Source: Arthrobacter sp. 35W (GTDB lineage Bacteria > Actinomycetota > Actinomycetes > Actinomycetales > Micrococcaceae). Taken from it: a DNA stretch of 64,000 bases. This document shows, one piece after another, positions 17,747 to 29,102 of the stretch; within the stretch, counting starts at the first letter, position 1; each line of letters begins with the position of its first letter. Position numbers and translations under genes: made by a program. The DNA is taken from positions 2,144,954 through 2,208,953 of the forward strand of contig NZ_KI519454.1 of NCBI RefSeq assembly GCF_000482545.1, in the 5' to 3' direction. The notes beneath the pieces were generated by a model. It made no database searches. It saw only the letters and a program-made list of their open reading frames with translations, and was not told the origin of the DNA.

Positions 17747-19192
17747 GTGACCGGCACTCCCACAGCCACCGGCGCCAAGACCGGCGCGATTCTGGCGATC
17801 ATCCTCGCCAGCTACTTCATGATCCTGCTCGACAACTCGATCATCTTCACCGGGCTTCCGAGCATCCAGGCCGCCATGGACCTCTCGGCCACCTCCCTGG
17901 CCTGGGTGCAGGACGCCTACACGCTCGTCTTCGGCGGGCTGCTCCTGCTGGGCGCCCGCGCCGGTGATCTGCTGGGCCGCCGCCGCGTCTTCGTGGCAGG
18001 CCTTGCCACCTTTGCCGTGGCGTCGCTCTTGATCGGTCTGGCTCCCACCGGCGAATGGCTGATTGGCGCCCGGGCCTTGCAGGGTGTCGGCGCGGCGGTT
18101 GTTGCCCCGACGTCGCTCTCGCTGCTGACGTCCAGCTTCGCGCCGGGCCGCGAGCGCACCCGCGCCGTGGCCTGGTACGGGGCCACGGCCGGCATCGGCG
18201 CCAGCCTGGGGCTCGTGATCGGCGGGGCGCTCACGCATTGGATCTCCTGGCGCGCCGGATTCTTCCTCAACGTTCCCATCGGCCTGGCCATGATCGTGCT
18301 GGCTCCGCGGTTCCTGCCCCAGGCCCAGCGCACGGCCGGGCGTTTCGACGTCGTCGGCGCCATCACGGCGACCCTGGGCATGGGTGCCATCGTCTTCGGC
18401 ATCATCAGCTCGGCCGACGCCGGCTGGGGGTCGCCGGTGACGCTGGTGGCCTTTGGCGCCGGGCTGGCGCTGCTGGCCCTGCTGGTGGTCAACGAGCGGC
18501 GGGTGGCACATCCGATCATGCCGCTGCGGCTCTTCGTGAGCCGTGAACGCACCGGGGCCTACGCCGCCCGGATGCTCTACATGGGTGCCATGATCGGCTT
18601 CTTTTTCTTCACCACCCAGTTCCTGCAGGGCGTGCTGGGCTACAACCCCCTGCAGGCGGGCATCGCCTTTTTCCCGATGACTGTCGTCAACTTCGCGGTC
18701 GCGCTGGCCATCCCGAAGCTGACGGCCCGGCTTGGCAACGCGGCCCTGCTGGTGGCGGGCGTGGCGGTGACCCTCGCGGGCATGATCTGGCTGGCCAGGG
18801 TGGACGCCGGGAGCCTGTACCTCACCGGGGTTGCCCTGCCGATGGTGCTGCTCGGCATCGGGCAAGGCCTCGCCTTTGCGCCGCTGACCTCCGCGGGCAT
18901 CGCCGGAGTCCCGGCGTCGGATGCCGGGGCCGCTTCGGGCCTGGTGAACACGGCCCATCAGCTGGGCAGCAGCCTGGGTCTGGGCATTCTGGCCGCGGTC
19001 GCAGCAGCCAGTGTTCCCAGTGCCGGGTCTGGCCGGGAGGCCCTGGCCGGGCACGTGAGTGCGGCATTGACGGCCGGCAGCCTCATGCTGGCCCTCTGCC
19101 TGGCGGTGGCACTGGCCCTCATAGCGCCGGCCGAGCTGGCCGCCCGGCACCGCCCCTCCGCCGTCGAGGCGCCCATCCCGGCCCGGCGCTGA
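17747..19192 (+). CDS. MFS exporter of the DHA2 (14-helix drug:H+ antiporter) family
   Basis: A 481-residue multidrug-type transporter. Helix 1 carries the DHA2 motif LDNSIIFTGLPSIQAAMDLS, motif A follows as GDLLGRRRVFVAG, and motif C-like GASLGLVIGGALTHWISWRAGFFLNVPIG is clear. The GTG at 17747 is preferred over the ATG at 17699 because AAGGA lies six bases upstream of the GTG and nothing comparable precedes the ATG. Divergent MmyB-like regulators commonly control such exporters. The substrate is unknown. Confidence 0.9.
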   Translation: MTGTPTATGAKTGAILAIILASYFMILLDNSIIFTGLPSIQAAMDLSATSLAWVQDAYTLVFGGLLLLGARAGDLLGRRRVFVAGLATFAVASLLIGLAPTGEWLIGARALQGVGAAVVAPTSLSLLTSSFAPGRERTRAVAWYGATAGIGASLGLVIGGALTHWISWRAGFFLNVPIGLAMIVLAPRFLPQAQRTAGRFDVVGAITATLGMGAIVFGIISSADAGWGSPVTLVAFGAGLALLALLVVNERRVAHPIMPLRLFVSRERTGAYAARMLYMGAMIGFFFFTTQFLQGVLGYNPLQAGIAFFPMTVVNFAVALAIPKLTARLGNAALLVAGVAVTLAGMIWLARVDAGSLYLTGVALPMVLLGIGQGLAFAPLTSAGIAGVPASDAGAASGLVNTAHQLGSSLGLGILAAVAAASVPSAGSGREALAGHVSAALTAGSLMLALCLAVALALIAPAELAARHRPSAVEAPIPARR

Positions 19193-19279
19193 GCCCAACC
19201 TGCGGTGCCCGGGGCGTTGAGCACCGGCCGGCTCCGGCGTAGCCTGAGGCAACTACCTGTCCATGCGGAGGAACCCCCG

Positions 19280-23012
<3,733 letters not shown>

Positions 23013-23074
23013 GCAGCCAAACCATCGGCGTGCCCTGGCGTGCACGGACCATGACGTCGGTTAGCGTGGCTGCA

Positions 23075-23239
23075 TGCGACGGCTTCCGGATGAGGTGGGC
23101 AGTGCCTTGAAAGCACTTCCCTCTCCGGGGCTACCCCGGGGCACGCAGTTCGACCAGCACCACGCGCCGTGGGCCCGCCCCTGCGCTCCGCGCAGCACGG
23201 GGCCCACACAGACAGATGGGTCATCCGGAAGCCGCCGCA
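23075..23239 (+). ncRNA. Candidate retron msr-msd non-coding RNA
   Basis: The terminal repeats a1 (23075-23093) and a2 (23221-23239) are complementary over 19 positions with a single mismatch, the hallmark of a retron RNA. Between them are three hairpins. One is AGTGC/GCACT at 23101-23117, another is CCGGGG-cta-CCCCGG at 23125-23139. The third is a long one at 23169-23207, with outer 8-bp arms and an inner CTGCGC-tcc-GCGCAG stem. The first two suit msr and the long one suits the msd that would be copied into DNA. The G directly after a1 (23094) is a candidate branching guanosine. It sits 46 bases before the reverse transcriptase, as in known retrons. Confidence 0.8.
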
Positions 23240-23285
23240 CCTTCCCCTGTGGGACGTCAAACACCCTCCCGGTCAGGGGCCGCAG

Positions 23286-24668
23286 ATGGCGGTAGCCACA
23301 ACAGGTGCAGCAACCCTGGCCCGCACGCCACGGACCTCGCCCGCTGACCTGGCCACGGCCCTGGCGCACGCCTTTCTGGGTGCGGAGTCCTGGTCCAAAG
23401 CGGCCCTGGTTGCCTCCGCAGCCGGATCACTTGGGGCCCGGCGCCGGTGGCTGCCGCCGCTGGCCGGCCACGTTCTGGCTGCGTACCACCGGCCCCCGGC
23501 GGACGCGCCTCGGGAGTTGGCCGCCGTCGTCGGCCAGTGCGACGCCTTCCGCGAGGCGCTCGCCAAATCTGCCCGGCAGCGCAAACCCATACGCCTGGCC
23601 CACCTGGTCCCAGTCGCCGGCAAGGCGCGGGACTCGGCTACGGACATTCCCCGGATCGACACCCTGGCGGAGCTGGCCGGACGACTGGAGCTCTCCACCG
23701 GTGAGTTGGAATGGTTCGCTGACCCTGGGCAGTGGAACCGCTCTGCCCGCACCCCACGGCTGCAGCACTACCGCTACGAATGGCGGAGCCGGCCCGGACG
23801 CGTTCCCCGTTTGCTGGAAATCCCTGGCACCAGGCTGCGCGCCATCCAACGCAGAATCCTCAGGGACCTGCTGCAGCCGATCCCCCTGCACGATGCGGCC
23901 CACGGGTTCGTCCCGGGGCGCAGCGCCATCACTGGCGCCGCCCGCCATACGGGAAACGAGGTGGTCATCAATCTGGATCTGTCCACCTTCTTCGCCAGGG
24001 TCACACCCGGGAAGATCTTCGGCGTGCTGCGGCAGGCGGGCTACGCCGAGGCTGTCGCCCACCGGCTCACCGGGCTGTGCACCCACGCCGTTCCGGCGCG
24101 CGTCCTGGCCGCCATGCCAGCGGGCGGGGACCCCGGCGAGCGCTTCGCCGTTCGGCAGGCGCTGGCCCGGGCGCACCTTCCCCAGGGCGCCCCGACCTCG
24201 CCTCTGCTGGCCAATCTGGCACTGCGCCGGTTGGACTCCAGGCTTGCCGGCTGGGCGGCCGCGGTGGGCGCCAGCTACACGCGCTATGCGGATGACCTGG
24301 CGTTCAGCGGCGGTCCGGATCTGGCCCGGGGCGCCGATGCCTTCATCCGCGGTGCGGCCCGGATCGTAGCCGACGAGGGCCACGACCTCAACCGCCGCAA
24401 GACCCGCGTCCGCGGCGCCGCCACGCGCCAAAGCGTCACGGGCGTCGTCGTCAACGCCCACACCAACATCTCCCGCGGCGACTACGACAGGATCAAGGCC
24501 ATCCTGCACCATTGCGTCCTCGATGGGCCCGGGGAGCAGAACCGCAGCGGGCACCCGGACTTCCAGGCGTATCTTCGCGGGCGGATCGCCTGGATCGAAA
24601 GCCTCAACGCTGCCCGCGGAGCGCAGCTGCGTGCGGAGTTTGACCGCATCCAGTGGCAGACCGCGTAA
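23286..24668 (+). CDS. Retron-type reverse transcriptase with N-terminal extension
   Basis: A 460-residue reverse transcriptase. Motifs in order: HGFVPGRS (206-213), a variant retron region X GAARH (217-221) where NAxxH is usual, DLSTFF (231-236, first catalytic Asp), LPQGAPTSP (298-306), YADD (334-337), NRRKT (369-373) and the retron region Y VTG (384-386, in VTGVVVN). About 150 residues precede the polymerase core, more than in the shortest retron enzymes. This extension is Ala/Arg-rich and helical, with no recognised domain. The ATG at 23286 is chosen because an earlier in-frame start would lie inside the RNA. With the RNA just upstream this forms a retron, a class of anti-phage systems. 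Confidence 0.9.
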   Translation: MAVATTGAATLARTPRTSPADLATALAHAFLGAESWSKAALVASAAGSLGARRRWLPPLAGHVLAAYHRPPADAPRELAAVVGQCDAFREALAKSARQRKPIRLAHLVPVAGKARDSATDIPRIDTLAELAGRLELSTGELEWFADPGQWNRSARTPRLQHYRYEWRSRPGRVPRLLEIPGTRLRAIQRRILRDLLQPIPLHDAAHGFVPGRSAITGAARHTGNEVVINLDLSTFFARVTPGKIFGVLRQAGYAEAVAHRLTGLCTHAVPARVLAAMPAGGDPGERFAVRQALARAHLPQGAPTSPLLANLALRRLDSRLAGWAAAVGASYTRYADDLAFSGGPDLARGADAFIRGAARIVADEGHDLNRRKTRVRGAATRQSVTGVVVNAHTNISRGDYDRIKAILHHCVLDGPGEQNRSGHPDFQAYLRGRIAWIESLNAARGAQLRAEFDRIQWQTA

Positions 24669-24872
24669 ATTTCCCAAGCAATGGTTGCCTTGGCGACCGA
24701 TTCGTCCTAAGTTTTGATTTGGGTTAGCAGCAACCCGTCAAGGCTCCGCCATGGCGCGTTCAGGGTTAACGCAGGCTCTGCTACCCGATCCTCCGCAACG
24801 GCGGCGGCGCCTTGGTGCACCGCAGACGCCGGTCCCCGCAGCAGTGGACCCCCGGACGGAAGGAAAGCAACT

Positions 24873-25304
24873 ATGTCGACAGTTCCCGATTCATGTGCCA
24901 CCGGCGGCACCAACCAGCCCGCCGGACAACGCCCCTGGTGCCTTGAGTGCCGCAGTGATGCCGCCCTCATCATTGAGTCGATAGTGTCCCGTGTCCCGCC
25001 GACACCAGGGATCGTGCACATCGAGTACACCTGTGCGGCCTGCGATTCCTACTACGCCCACCCGGCGGCAGTGGAGCAAATTGCCACCATACTCAACAAC
25101 ACCACCACGCCGTCGTCAGGCGTCCTTCAATTTGGCCACCATTACATCCATTGTGGCGAGCCGATGCAGGAGTTCAACGCCGAGCCGATCCGGATCAGGG
25201 CAGATTTCCCAGACAGTCACCACGGGCCTCGACTGACAGATGTCTCCCTGCCCACGCGGGTCCTGCGTTGCCAGTGCGGCTTCCGGATGTCCCTGCCCGG
25301 CTAG
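24873..25304 (+). CDS. Small zinc-ribbon-like protein
   Basis: A 143-residue hypothetical protein. Paired cysteines CLEC, CAAC and a C-terminal CQCG with HCG between them suggest one or two structural zinc sites. The middle (PGIVHIEYTCAACDSYYAHPAAVEQIATIL) looks like a conserved actinobacterial ribbon protein. The start at 24873 has GGAAAG upstream, and the longer open frame before it has poor composition. It lies 204 bases after the reverse transcriptase. A shared transcript is possible but not shown. Function unknown. Confidence 0.7.
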   Translation: MSTVPDSCATGGTNQPAGQRPWCLECRSDAALIIESIVSRVPPTPGIVHIEYTCAACDSYYAHPAAVEQIATILNNTTTPSSGVLQFGHHYIHCGEPMQEFNAEPIRIRADFPDSHHGPRLTDVSLPTRVLRCQCGFRMSLPG

Positions 25305-25360
25305 GTTCTCCCACCGGGACCGCCCGGCACTTTTGGCCCACCGTGAGATCGAAGAACGCC

Positions 25361-25567
25361 ATGCGCACCAGATCAATCCTCAGCATCATCATCATCCTGT
25401 GGCTGGTGGTCGGCGCCATTGCCGCCGGCCAGCGCGGCTACTTTTCTTCCGTCCCGGGAACGTGCAACCAGGCCGGGACCATTGCCGCGGCCATCGCCGT
25501 CGGCCCGCTCAATTACCTGGGCTTGAACCCACAGATCGCCTGCGAAGTACCGCAGCCCTCCCCCTGA
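25361..25567 (+). CDS. Small single-pass membrane protein
   Basis: A 68-residue peptide. The segment SILSIIIILWLVVGAIAAGQRGYF (residues 5-28) is one transmembrane helix followed by a short outside part with two Cys residues (GTCNQAG, QIACEVP) that could pair. Closely similar short proteins are widespread in Arthrobacter and relatives. A GAAGA site precedes the ATG at 25361. Function unknown. It ends 11 bases before the Pro-rich peptide, so they are probably co-transcribed. Confidence 0.75.
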   Translation: MRTRSILSIIIILWLVVGAIAAGQRGYFSSVPGTCNQAGTIAAAIAVGPLNYLGLNPQIACEVPQPSP

Positions 25568-25578
25568 AAGGCAGTGGC

Positions 25579-25746
25579 ATGACCATTCCACCCATCCCTG
25601 AACCCATTCCCGGGCAGCCGTTTCCGCCTGCACCGCCGATTCCGGACCCGGCGATCCCAGATCCCTCCGAGCCACCGCCTCTGGAACCGCCGGTACCCGA
25701 ACCCAATCCTTATCCGGAGCCACTGCCGCCCCTCGGGATGGACTGA
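25579..25746 (+). CDS. Extremely proline-rich peptide
   Basis: A 55-residue open frame in which close to half the residues are Pro, arranged as repeated P-x-P and EP units (PIPEPIPGQPFPPAPPIPDP and so on). The ATG at 25579 has AAAGGCAG upstream and lies 11 bases after the small membrane protein. There are no Cys and no membrane segment. It may be a polyproline-helix spacer or cell-wall peptide. A non-coding origin is possible, because such composition can arise by chance in GC-rich DNA. Confidence 0.45.
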   Translation: MTIPPIPEPIPGQPFPPAPPIPDPAIPDPSEPPPLEPPVPEPNPYPEPLPPLGMD

Positions 25747-25778
25747 GCTCGGGCGCCTGGCCGTGTTTGTGCAGCTGC

Positions 25779-26840
25779 TCAGGCGTCGAAATGTGTCTGG
25801 ACGCCCTTGTTGTTGAGGTTGGTGACCAGTTCTTCGGCGAGATCGCGCAGCTTCTGGTTCCTGCTCGAGGACGCCTTGACCAGGAGGGCAAAGGCGTCAT
25901 CCTGCGAGCACCGCTGTTGGCCCATGATGACGCCGATGGCGATGTCGATGGCTGTTCTGGACTTCATGGCTTCCTGCAGATCCACGGCAGCCTGGTCCCG
26001 CGAGCCGATGCGCACCGCCAGCCGGAGGGCCTTTTGGGCGGAGGATGCGTAGTTCTCTGCCCGTTCGATGATTGCCGGTGTGAACATGGCTTTGACGGGG
26101 GAAAAGAAGTTCATGGCCGCCGCGGCGCCACCCTCAAGGGGCATCGGCACGGCAAGAACACTGTTGATTTCCAGGGCGTGCATCTCCCGGGCATACTCGG
26201 GCCAACGGGGGTCCGTCGCGGCGTCATCCATCACGACGGTGTGGCCGGTCTCCAGTGCCTCCAAACAGGGGCCCGCGCCATGCTTCTGCTGGATCCGGTC
26301 AAAGATGGTGGCACTTTCATCACTGCCCGCTCCGGTCAAGGGGCGGTGCCGCCGGTACAGCGTGATGGCGCATTGGACGGGCATCTGGCCCACCCCCGGG
26401 GCACTGGTGGCTGAATAGGCCGCCAGATCCTCAAGGAACTCCACGACGTCGGCGCTGTCCAACACCAGGTCCTGGAGCTCATCGGCCACGGAATACTCGG
26501 ATCCGGTGTCGGTGTCGATGCTGTCCATGTCCGCGGTCCCCTTGTCCTCGTTTAGCAGATCATCCAGCCAGCCGGCGCTGGATTGGGGAGGTTCGCTGTG
26601 CGGAACCCGGGCCGGCAGACCGCTCTCCATGGAATGTTCATTCATGGCAGCGGCTGCCATGTCGCATTCAAGGGCGGGGAGCATGTGCGCGCCGAAGACG
26701 TAGGCTTCGATTTCAAATCCACCGGCGCTGCCACCAAGCGCGAAATAGTGCAGCCAGAAGTCTGTGAGCCGCCATCGTGAATCTGACAGGGCATTTCTGA
26801 GCTCCCTCGTTTGAAAGCTGCCGTCGCCGTGGAGTGGCAT
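25779..26840 (-). CDS. GAF and ANTAR domain regulator
   Basis: A 353-residue signal-responsive RNA-binding protein. A GAF domain covers about residues 140-290 (ALEINSVLAVPMPLEGGAAAAMNFFS). An ANTAR domain covers about 295-350 (LQEAMKSRTAIDIAIGVIMGQQRCSQDDAFALLVKASSS), which in other proteins binds paired hairpins to prevent termination. The first 90 residues form an extra helical region. The start at 26840 (MPLHGDGSFQT) is chosen by composition with a GGGA site; the frame is open further upstream. Targets in this genome are unknown. It is convergent with the Pro-rich peptide gene. Confidence 0.85.
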   Translation of the reverse strand: MPLHGDGSFQTRELRNALSDSRWRLTDFWLHYFALGGSAGGFEIEAYVFGAHMLPALECDMAAAAMNEHSMESGLPARVPHSEPPQSSAGWLDDLLNEDKGTADMDSIDTDTGSEYSVADELQDLVLDSADVVEFLEDLAAYSATSAPGVGQMPVQCAITLYRRHRPLTGAGSDESATIFDRIQQKHGAGPCLEALETGHTVVMDDAATDPRWPEYAREMHALEINSVLAVPMPLEGGAAAAMNFFSPVKAMFTPAIIERAENYASSAQKALRLAVRIGSRDQAAVDLQEAMKSRTAIDIAIGVIMGQQRCSQDDAFALLVKASSSRNQKLRDLAEELVTNLNNKGVQTHFDA

Positions 26841-27057
26841 CTCTGGTCCCAAAGACTCCTCTGCCGGGCCGGAGTGCGCCATGCCCGGGTCATTGCCACG
26901 GGCCTCTGGCCAAGCCTGTTCCAATGCTACGCCGCATCTGCGCTCCCGGACCGGCCCGGTGCACTGTTGGTGCCGGCACCATTTGCGGCCCATTCCCCTT
27001 GCGCCGATGGAGGGACAGTTCTACCGTGGGATCTGAAGCCAGCAGCGCGTCACGGTC

Positions 27058-27348
27058 ATGGGCAGTGCCCCAATTCTTCGATCGGACGACAGTGAAAGAT
27101 GCTGGATACTCCCCCACACGCCCCGCCGCCCCGGCCCGCGCCGCGGATGCTGCTGGACATGCGCCCGGCGGATCCTGCCCGCTGCCGCCAACGAGGGCCG
27201 AGGCACTCTTGGCCGCAAGGGCGGCCAGGCTCGCAGCTATGAACAGGGGGCGGTAGCCCAGCTGCGCGCCAAGGCCAAAGACATCGGGCTGACCGGCTTT
27301 TCCTTCCAACGGAAAAGCGCATTGATCAACCGGCTCAGGAATTCCTGA
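27058..27348 (+). CDS. Short protein with Rho-N / DUF7218-like C-terminus
   Basis: A 96-residue frame whose last 48 residues (LGRKGGQARSYEQGAVAQLR, then KAKDIGLTGFSFQRKSALINRLRNS) match the helix-extended-loop-helix of Rho-termination-factor N-terminal-like stress proteins. The first half is Arg/Cys/Pro-rich and unlike the family, so the gene may have lost its normal N-terminus or be frameshifted. No better in-frame start was found. It is followed 39 bases later by the CsbD gene, and both types are often found together in stress loci. Confidence 0.45.
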   Translation: MGSAPILRSDDSERCWILPHTPRRPGPRRGCCWTCARRILPAAANEGRGTLGRKGGQARSYEQGAVAQLRAKAKDIGLTGFSFQRKSALINRLRNS

Positions 27349-27387
27349 CCCGGACCGGCGCCAATCAGGAACAGAGAGGAGGAAACC

Positions 27388-27564
27388 ATGGGAATCGACG
27401 ACAGGGTGGAAAGTGCAGCCGACAAGCTCAAAGGCACGGTCAAGGAAGCCGCTGGAAAGCTGACCGACAACGACAAGTTGGAGGCCGAAGGCAAGGCGGA
27501 CCAGGCCAAAGGCAAGCTAAAGGATGCCGTTGAAGACGTCAAGGACGCCTTCAAGAAGGACTAG
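27388..27564 (+). CDS. CsbD family stress-response protein
   Basis: A 58-residue hydrophilic, Lys/Glu/Asp-rich protein. The sequence begins MGIDDRVESAADKLKGTVKE and repeats the A-x-K-x-K-G pattern (GKADQAKGKLKD), typical of CsbD. Such proteins are induced in general stress through alternative sigma factors in other bacteria. AGAGGAGG lies just upstream of the ATG. It is likely co-transcribed with the small membrane peptide 55 bases downstream. Confidence 0.9.
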   Translation: MGIDDRVESAADKLKGTVKEAAGKLTDNDKLEAEGKADQAKGKLKDAVEDVKDAFKKD

Positions 27565-27618
27565 GTCTGCTGTGGAATCCAGGGTTCAAGAAGACCGAGA
27601 GCGGAGGGAGGTGTAGTC

Positions 27619-27786
27619 ATGAATGCTCTGTTGTTGATCGTGGGCGTCGTCGCCATTGTGCTGCTGTTTGTTGGCGGCTTTACCCAGTCATTGAACTGGC
27701 TGTTGTGGGCTGGAGTCATCCTGTTGATTCTGGCCGCGATCGGCTGGATCGTGCGGACGGTCTCCGGGCGGACGCCGTCAACCTAA
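27619..27786 (+). CDS. Small two-helix membrane protein
   Basis: A 55-residue peptide with two hydrophobic segments: residues 2-20 (NALLLIVGVVAIVLLFVGG) and about 28-48 (LLWAGVILLILAAIGWIV), ending VRTVSGRTPST. It belongs to the very short DUF6131/hydrophobic-stress-peptide kind often beside CsbD genes. GGAGGGAGGTG precedes the ATG. Function unknown. Confidence 0.75.
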   Translation: MNALLLIVGVVAIVLLFVGGFTQSLNWLLWAGVILLILAAIGWIVRTVSGRTPST

Positions 27787-27942
27787 ACACCGACTGGTGA
27801 ATGGTGCCGGCCACCACCCTCCTGCAGCCCACCGTGGCTGGTTCGAAGGAATCGATGGCCGGCACAGCCATGCCCCGGGGCGATTAGCCCATGTAAACAT
27901 GGCGTAATCTAGGTGACGTCGCTCACATTGGCGTGGTTTCGA

Positions 27943-27971
27943 TTGGAAATTAGGCATGGCTAACCTACAGT
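27943..27971 (+). promoter_or_regulatory. Iron-repressed promoter with DtxR/IdeR box
   Basis: The bases 27950-27968 read TTAGGCATGGCTAACCTAC and match 15 of 19 positions of the DtxR/IdeR consensus TTAGGTTAGGCTAACCTAA. They fall in the 17-base spacer between TTGGAA (27943-27948) and TACAGT (27966-27971), a plausible -35/-10 pair, so bound repressor would block transcription. It precedes the iron importer operon by about 65 bases, which fits iron-dependent repression. Confidence 0.8.
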
Positions 27972-28036
27972 TTCCTGTGAGCCCGCTATGAATCCCTCCA
28001 GGACTCCCCCTTGTTCTGTGTCAGAAGGAAGCCCCC

Positions 28037-29098
28037 ATGAAGATCCGCAAGAATGCGCTGGCCGGCATCGCCCTCGCCGCCACCGCCGCCCTCGGCCTGG
28101 CCGCCTGTGGCTCCACCGCCACCCCCGCCGCCACCAGCTCTGCACCCGCATCCGCCGAGGCAAAGGTCGCCGGCGAGATCACGGTCTACAACGCCCAGCA
28201 CGAGAGCCTGACCCAGGAATGGGTCGACGCCTTCACCAAGGAGACCGGCGTCAAGGTCACCCTGCGCCAGGGCTCCGACACCGAGCTGTCGAACCAGATC
28301 GTTGCCGAGGGCGCAGCCTCCCCTGCCGATGTGTTCCTCACCGAAAACTCCCCTGCAATGGCGCAGGTTGAGAACGCCGGCCTCTTCGCCGACGTCGACA
28401 AGGACACCATCGCCCAGGTTCCGGCCGAGTTCCGCCCCTCCACGGGCAAGTGGACCGGCATCGCCGCCCGTTCGACCGTGCTGGTCTACGACAAGGCCAA
28501 GCTGAGCGAAGCCGACCTGCCGAAGTCCATGCTGGACCTGGCCAAGCCGGAGTGGAAGGGCAAGTGGGCTGCATCACCCACCGGCGCCGACTTCCAGGCC
28601 ATCGTGGCAGCACTGCTCGAGCTCAAGGGCGAGGCCGCCACCGAAGAGTGGCTGAAGGGCATGAAGGAGAACTTCACGGCCTACAAGGGCAACAGCACCG
28701 CCATGAAGGCCGTCAACGCCGGTGAAATCCCCGCCGCACTGATCTACCACTACTACTACTACGGCGACCAGGCCAAGACCGGCGAGAACTCCAAGAACGT
28801 CACGCCGTACTTCTTCAAGAACCAGGATCCGGGCGCGTTTGTGTCCATCTCCGGTGGCGGTGTGCTGAAGTCCTCCAAGAATGCTGCTGCAGCCCAGGCC
28901 TTCATCAAGTTCATCACCGGCAAGACCGGCCAGGAAGTCCTCAAGAACGGCACCTCCTTCGAGTACGCCATTGCATCGGACGTTGATGCCAACGCCAAGC
29001 TGGTGCCGATCAAGGATCTTCAGGCTCCGGTTGTCGACCCGGCCAAGCTGAACTCCGCAAAGGTCACCGAGCTGATGACCAAGGCAGGACTGCTGTAA
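28037..29098 (+). CDS. Ferric iron ABC transporter substrate-binding lipoprotein
   Basis: A 353-residue FbpA/FutA-type protein. The lipobox LAAC places the lipid-anchored Cys at 24. The mature part starts AGEITVYNAQHESLTQEWVDAF, the usual opening of ferric-binding proteins. The YHYYYYGDQ run (about residues 236-244) supplies the adjacent Tyr iron ligands. It captures Fe(III) outside the membrane and passes it to the permease. It is first in a three-gene operon behind an iron box. Confidence 0.93.
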   Translation: MKIRKNALAGIALAATAALGLAACGSTATPAATSSAPASAEAKVAGEITVYNAQHESLTQEWVDAFTKETGVKVTLRQGSDTELSNQIVAEGAASPADVFLTENSPAMAQVENAGLFADVDKDTIAQVPAEFRPSTGKWTGIAARSTVLVYDKAKLSEADLPKSMLDLAKPEWKGKWAASPTGADFQAIVAALLELKGEAATEEWLKGMKENFTAYKGNSTAMKAVNAGEIPAALIYHYYYYGDQAKTGENSKNVTPYFFKNQDPGAFVSISGGGVLKSSKNAAAAQAFIKFITGKTGQEVLKNGTSFEYAIASDVDANAKLVPIKDLQAPVVDPAKLNSAKVTELMTKAGLL

Positions 29099-29102
29099 TT
29101 CT

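Noticed and set aside
17675-19252. A 525-codon open frame on the minus strand opposite the DHA2 exporter
   Set aside because: It is a shadow of a clear 14-helix exporter, with low-complexity Gly/Gln/Arg composition.
23169-23285. Longer reading frame for the reverse transcriptase starting at 23169
   Set aside because: It would begin inside the msd hairpin of the candidate RNA, and the first residues do not look like protein. The ATG at 23286 is better.
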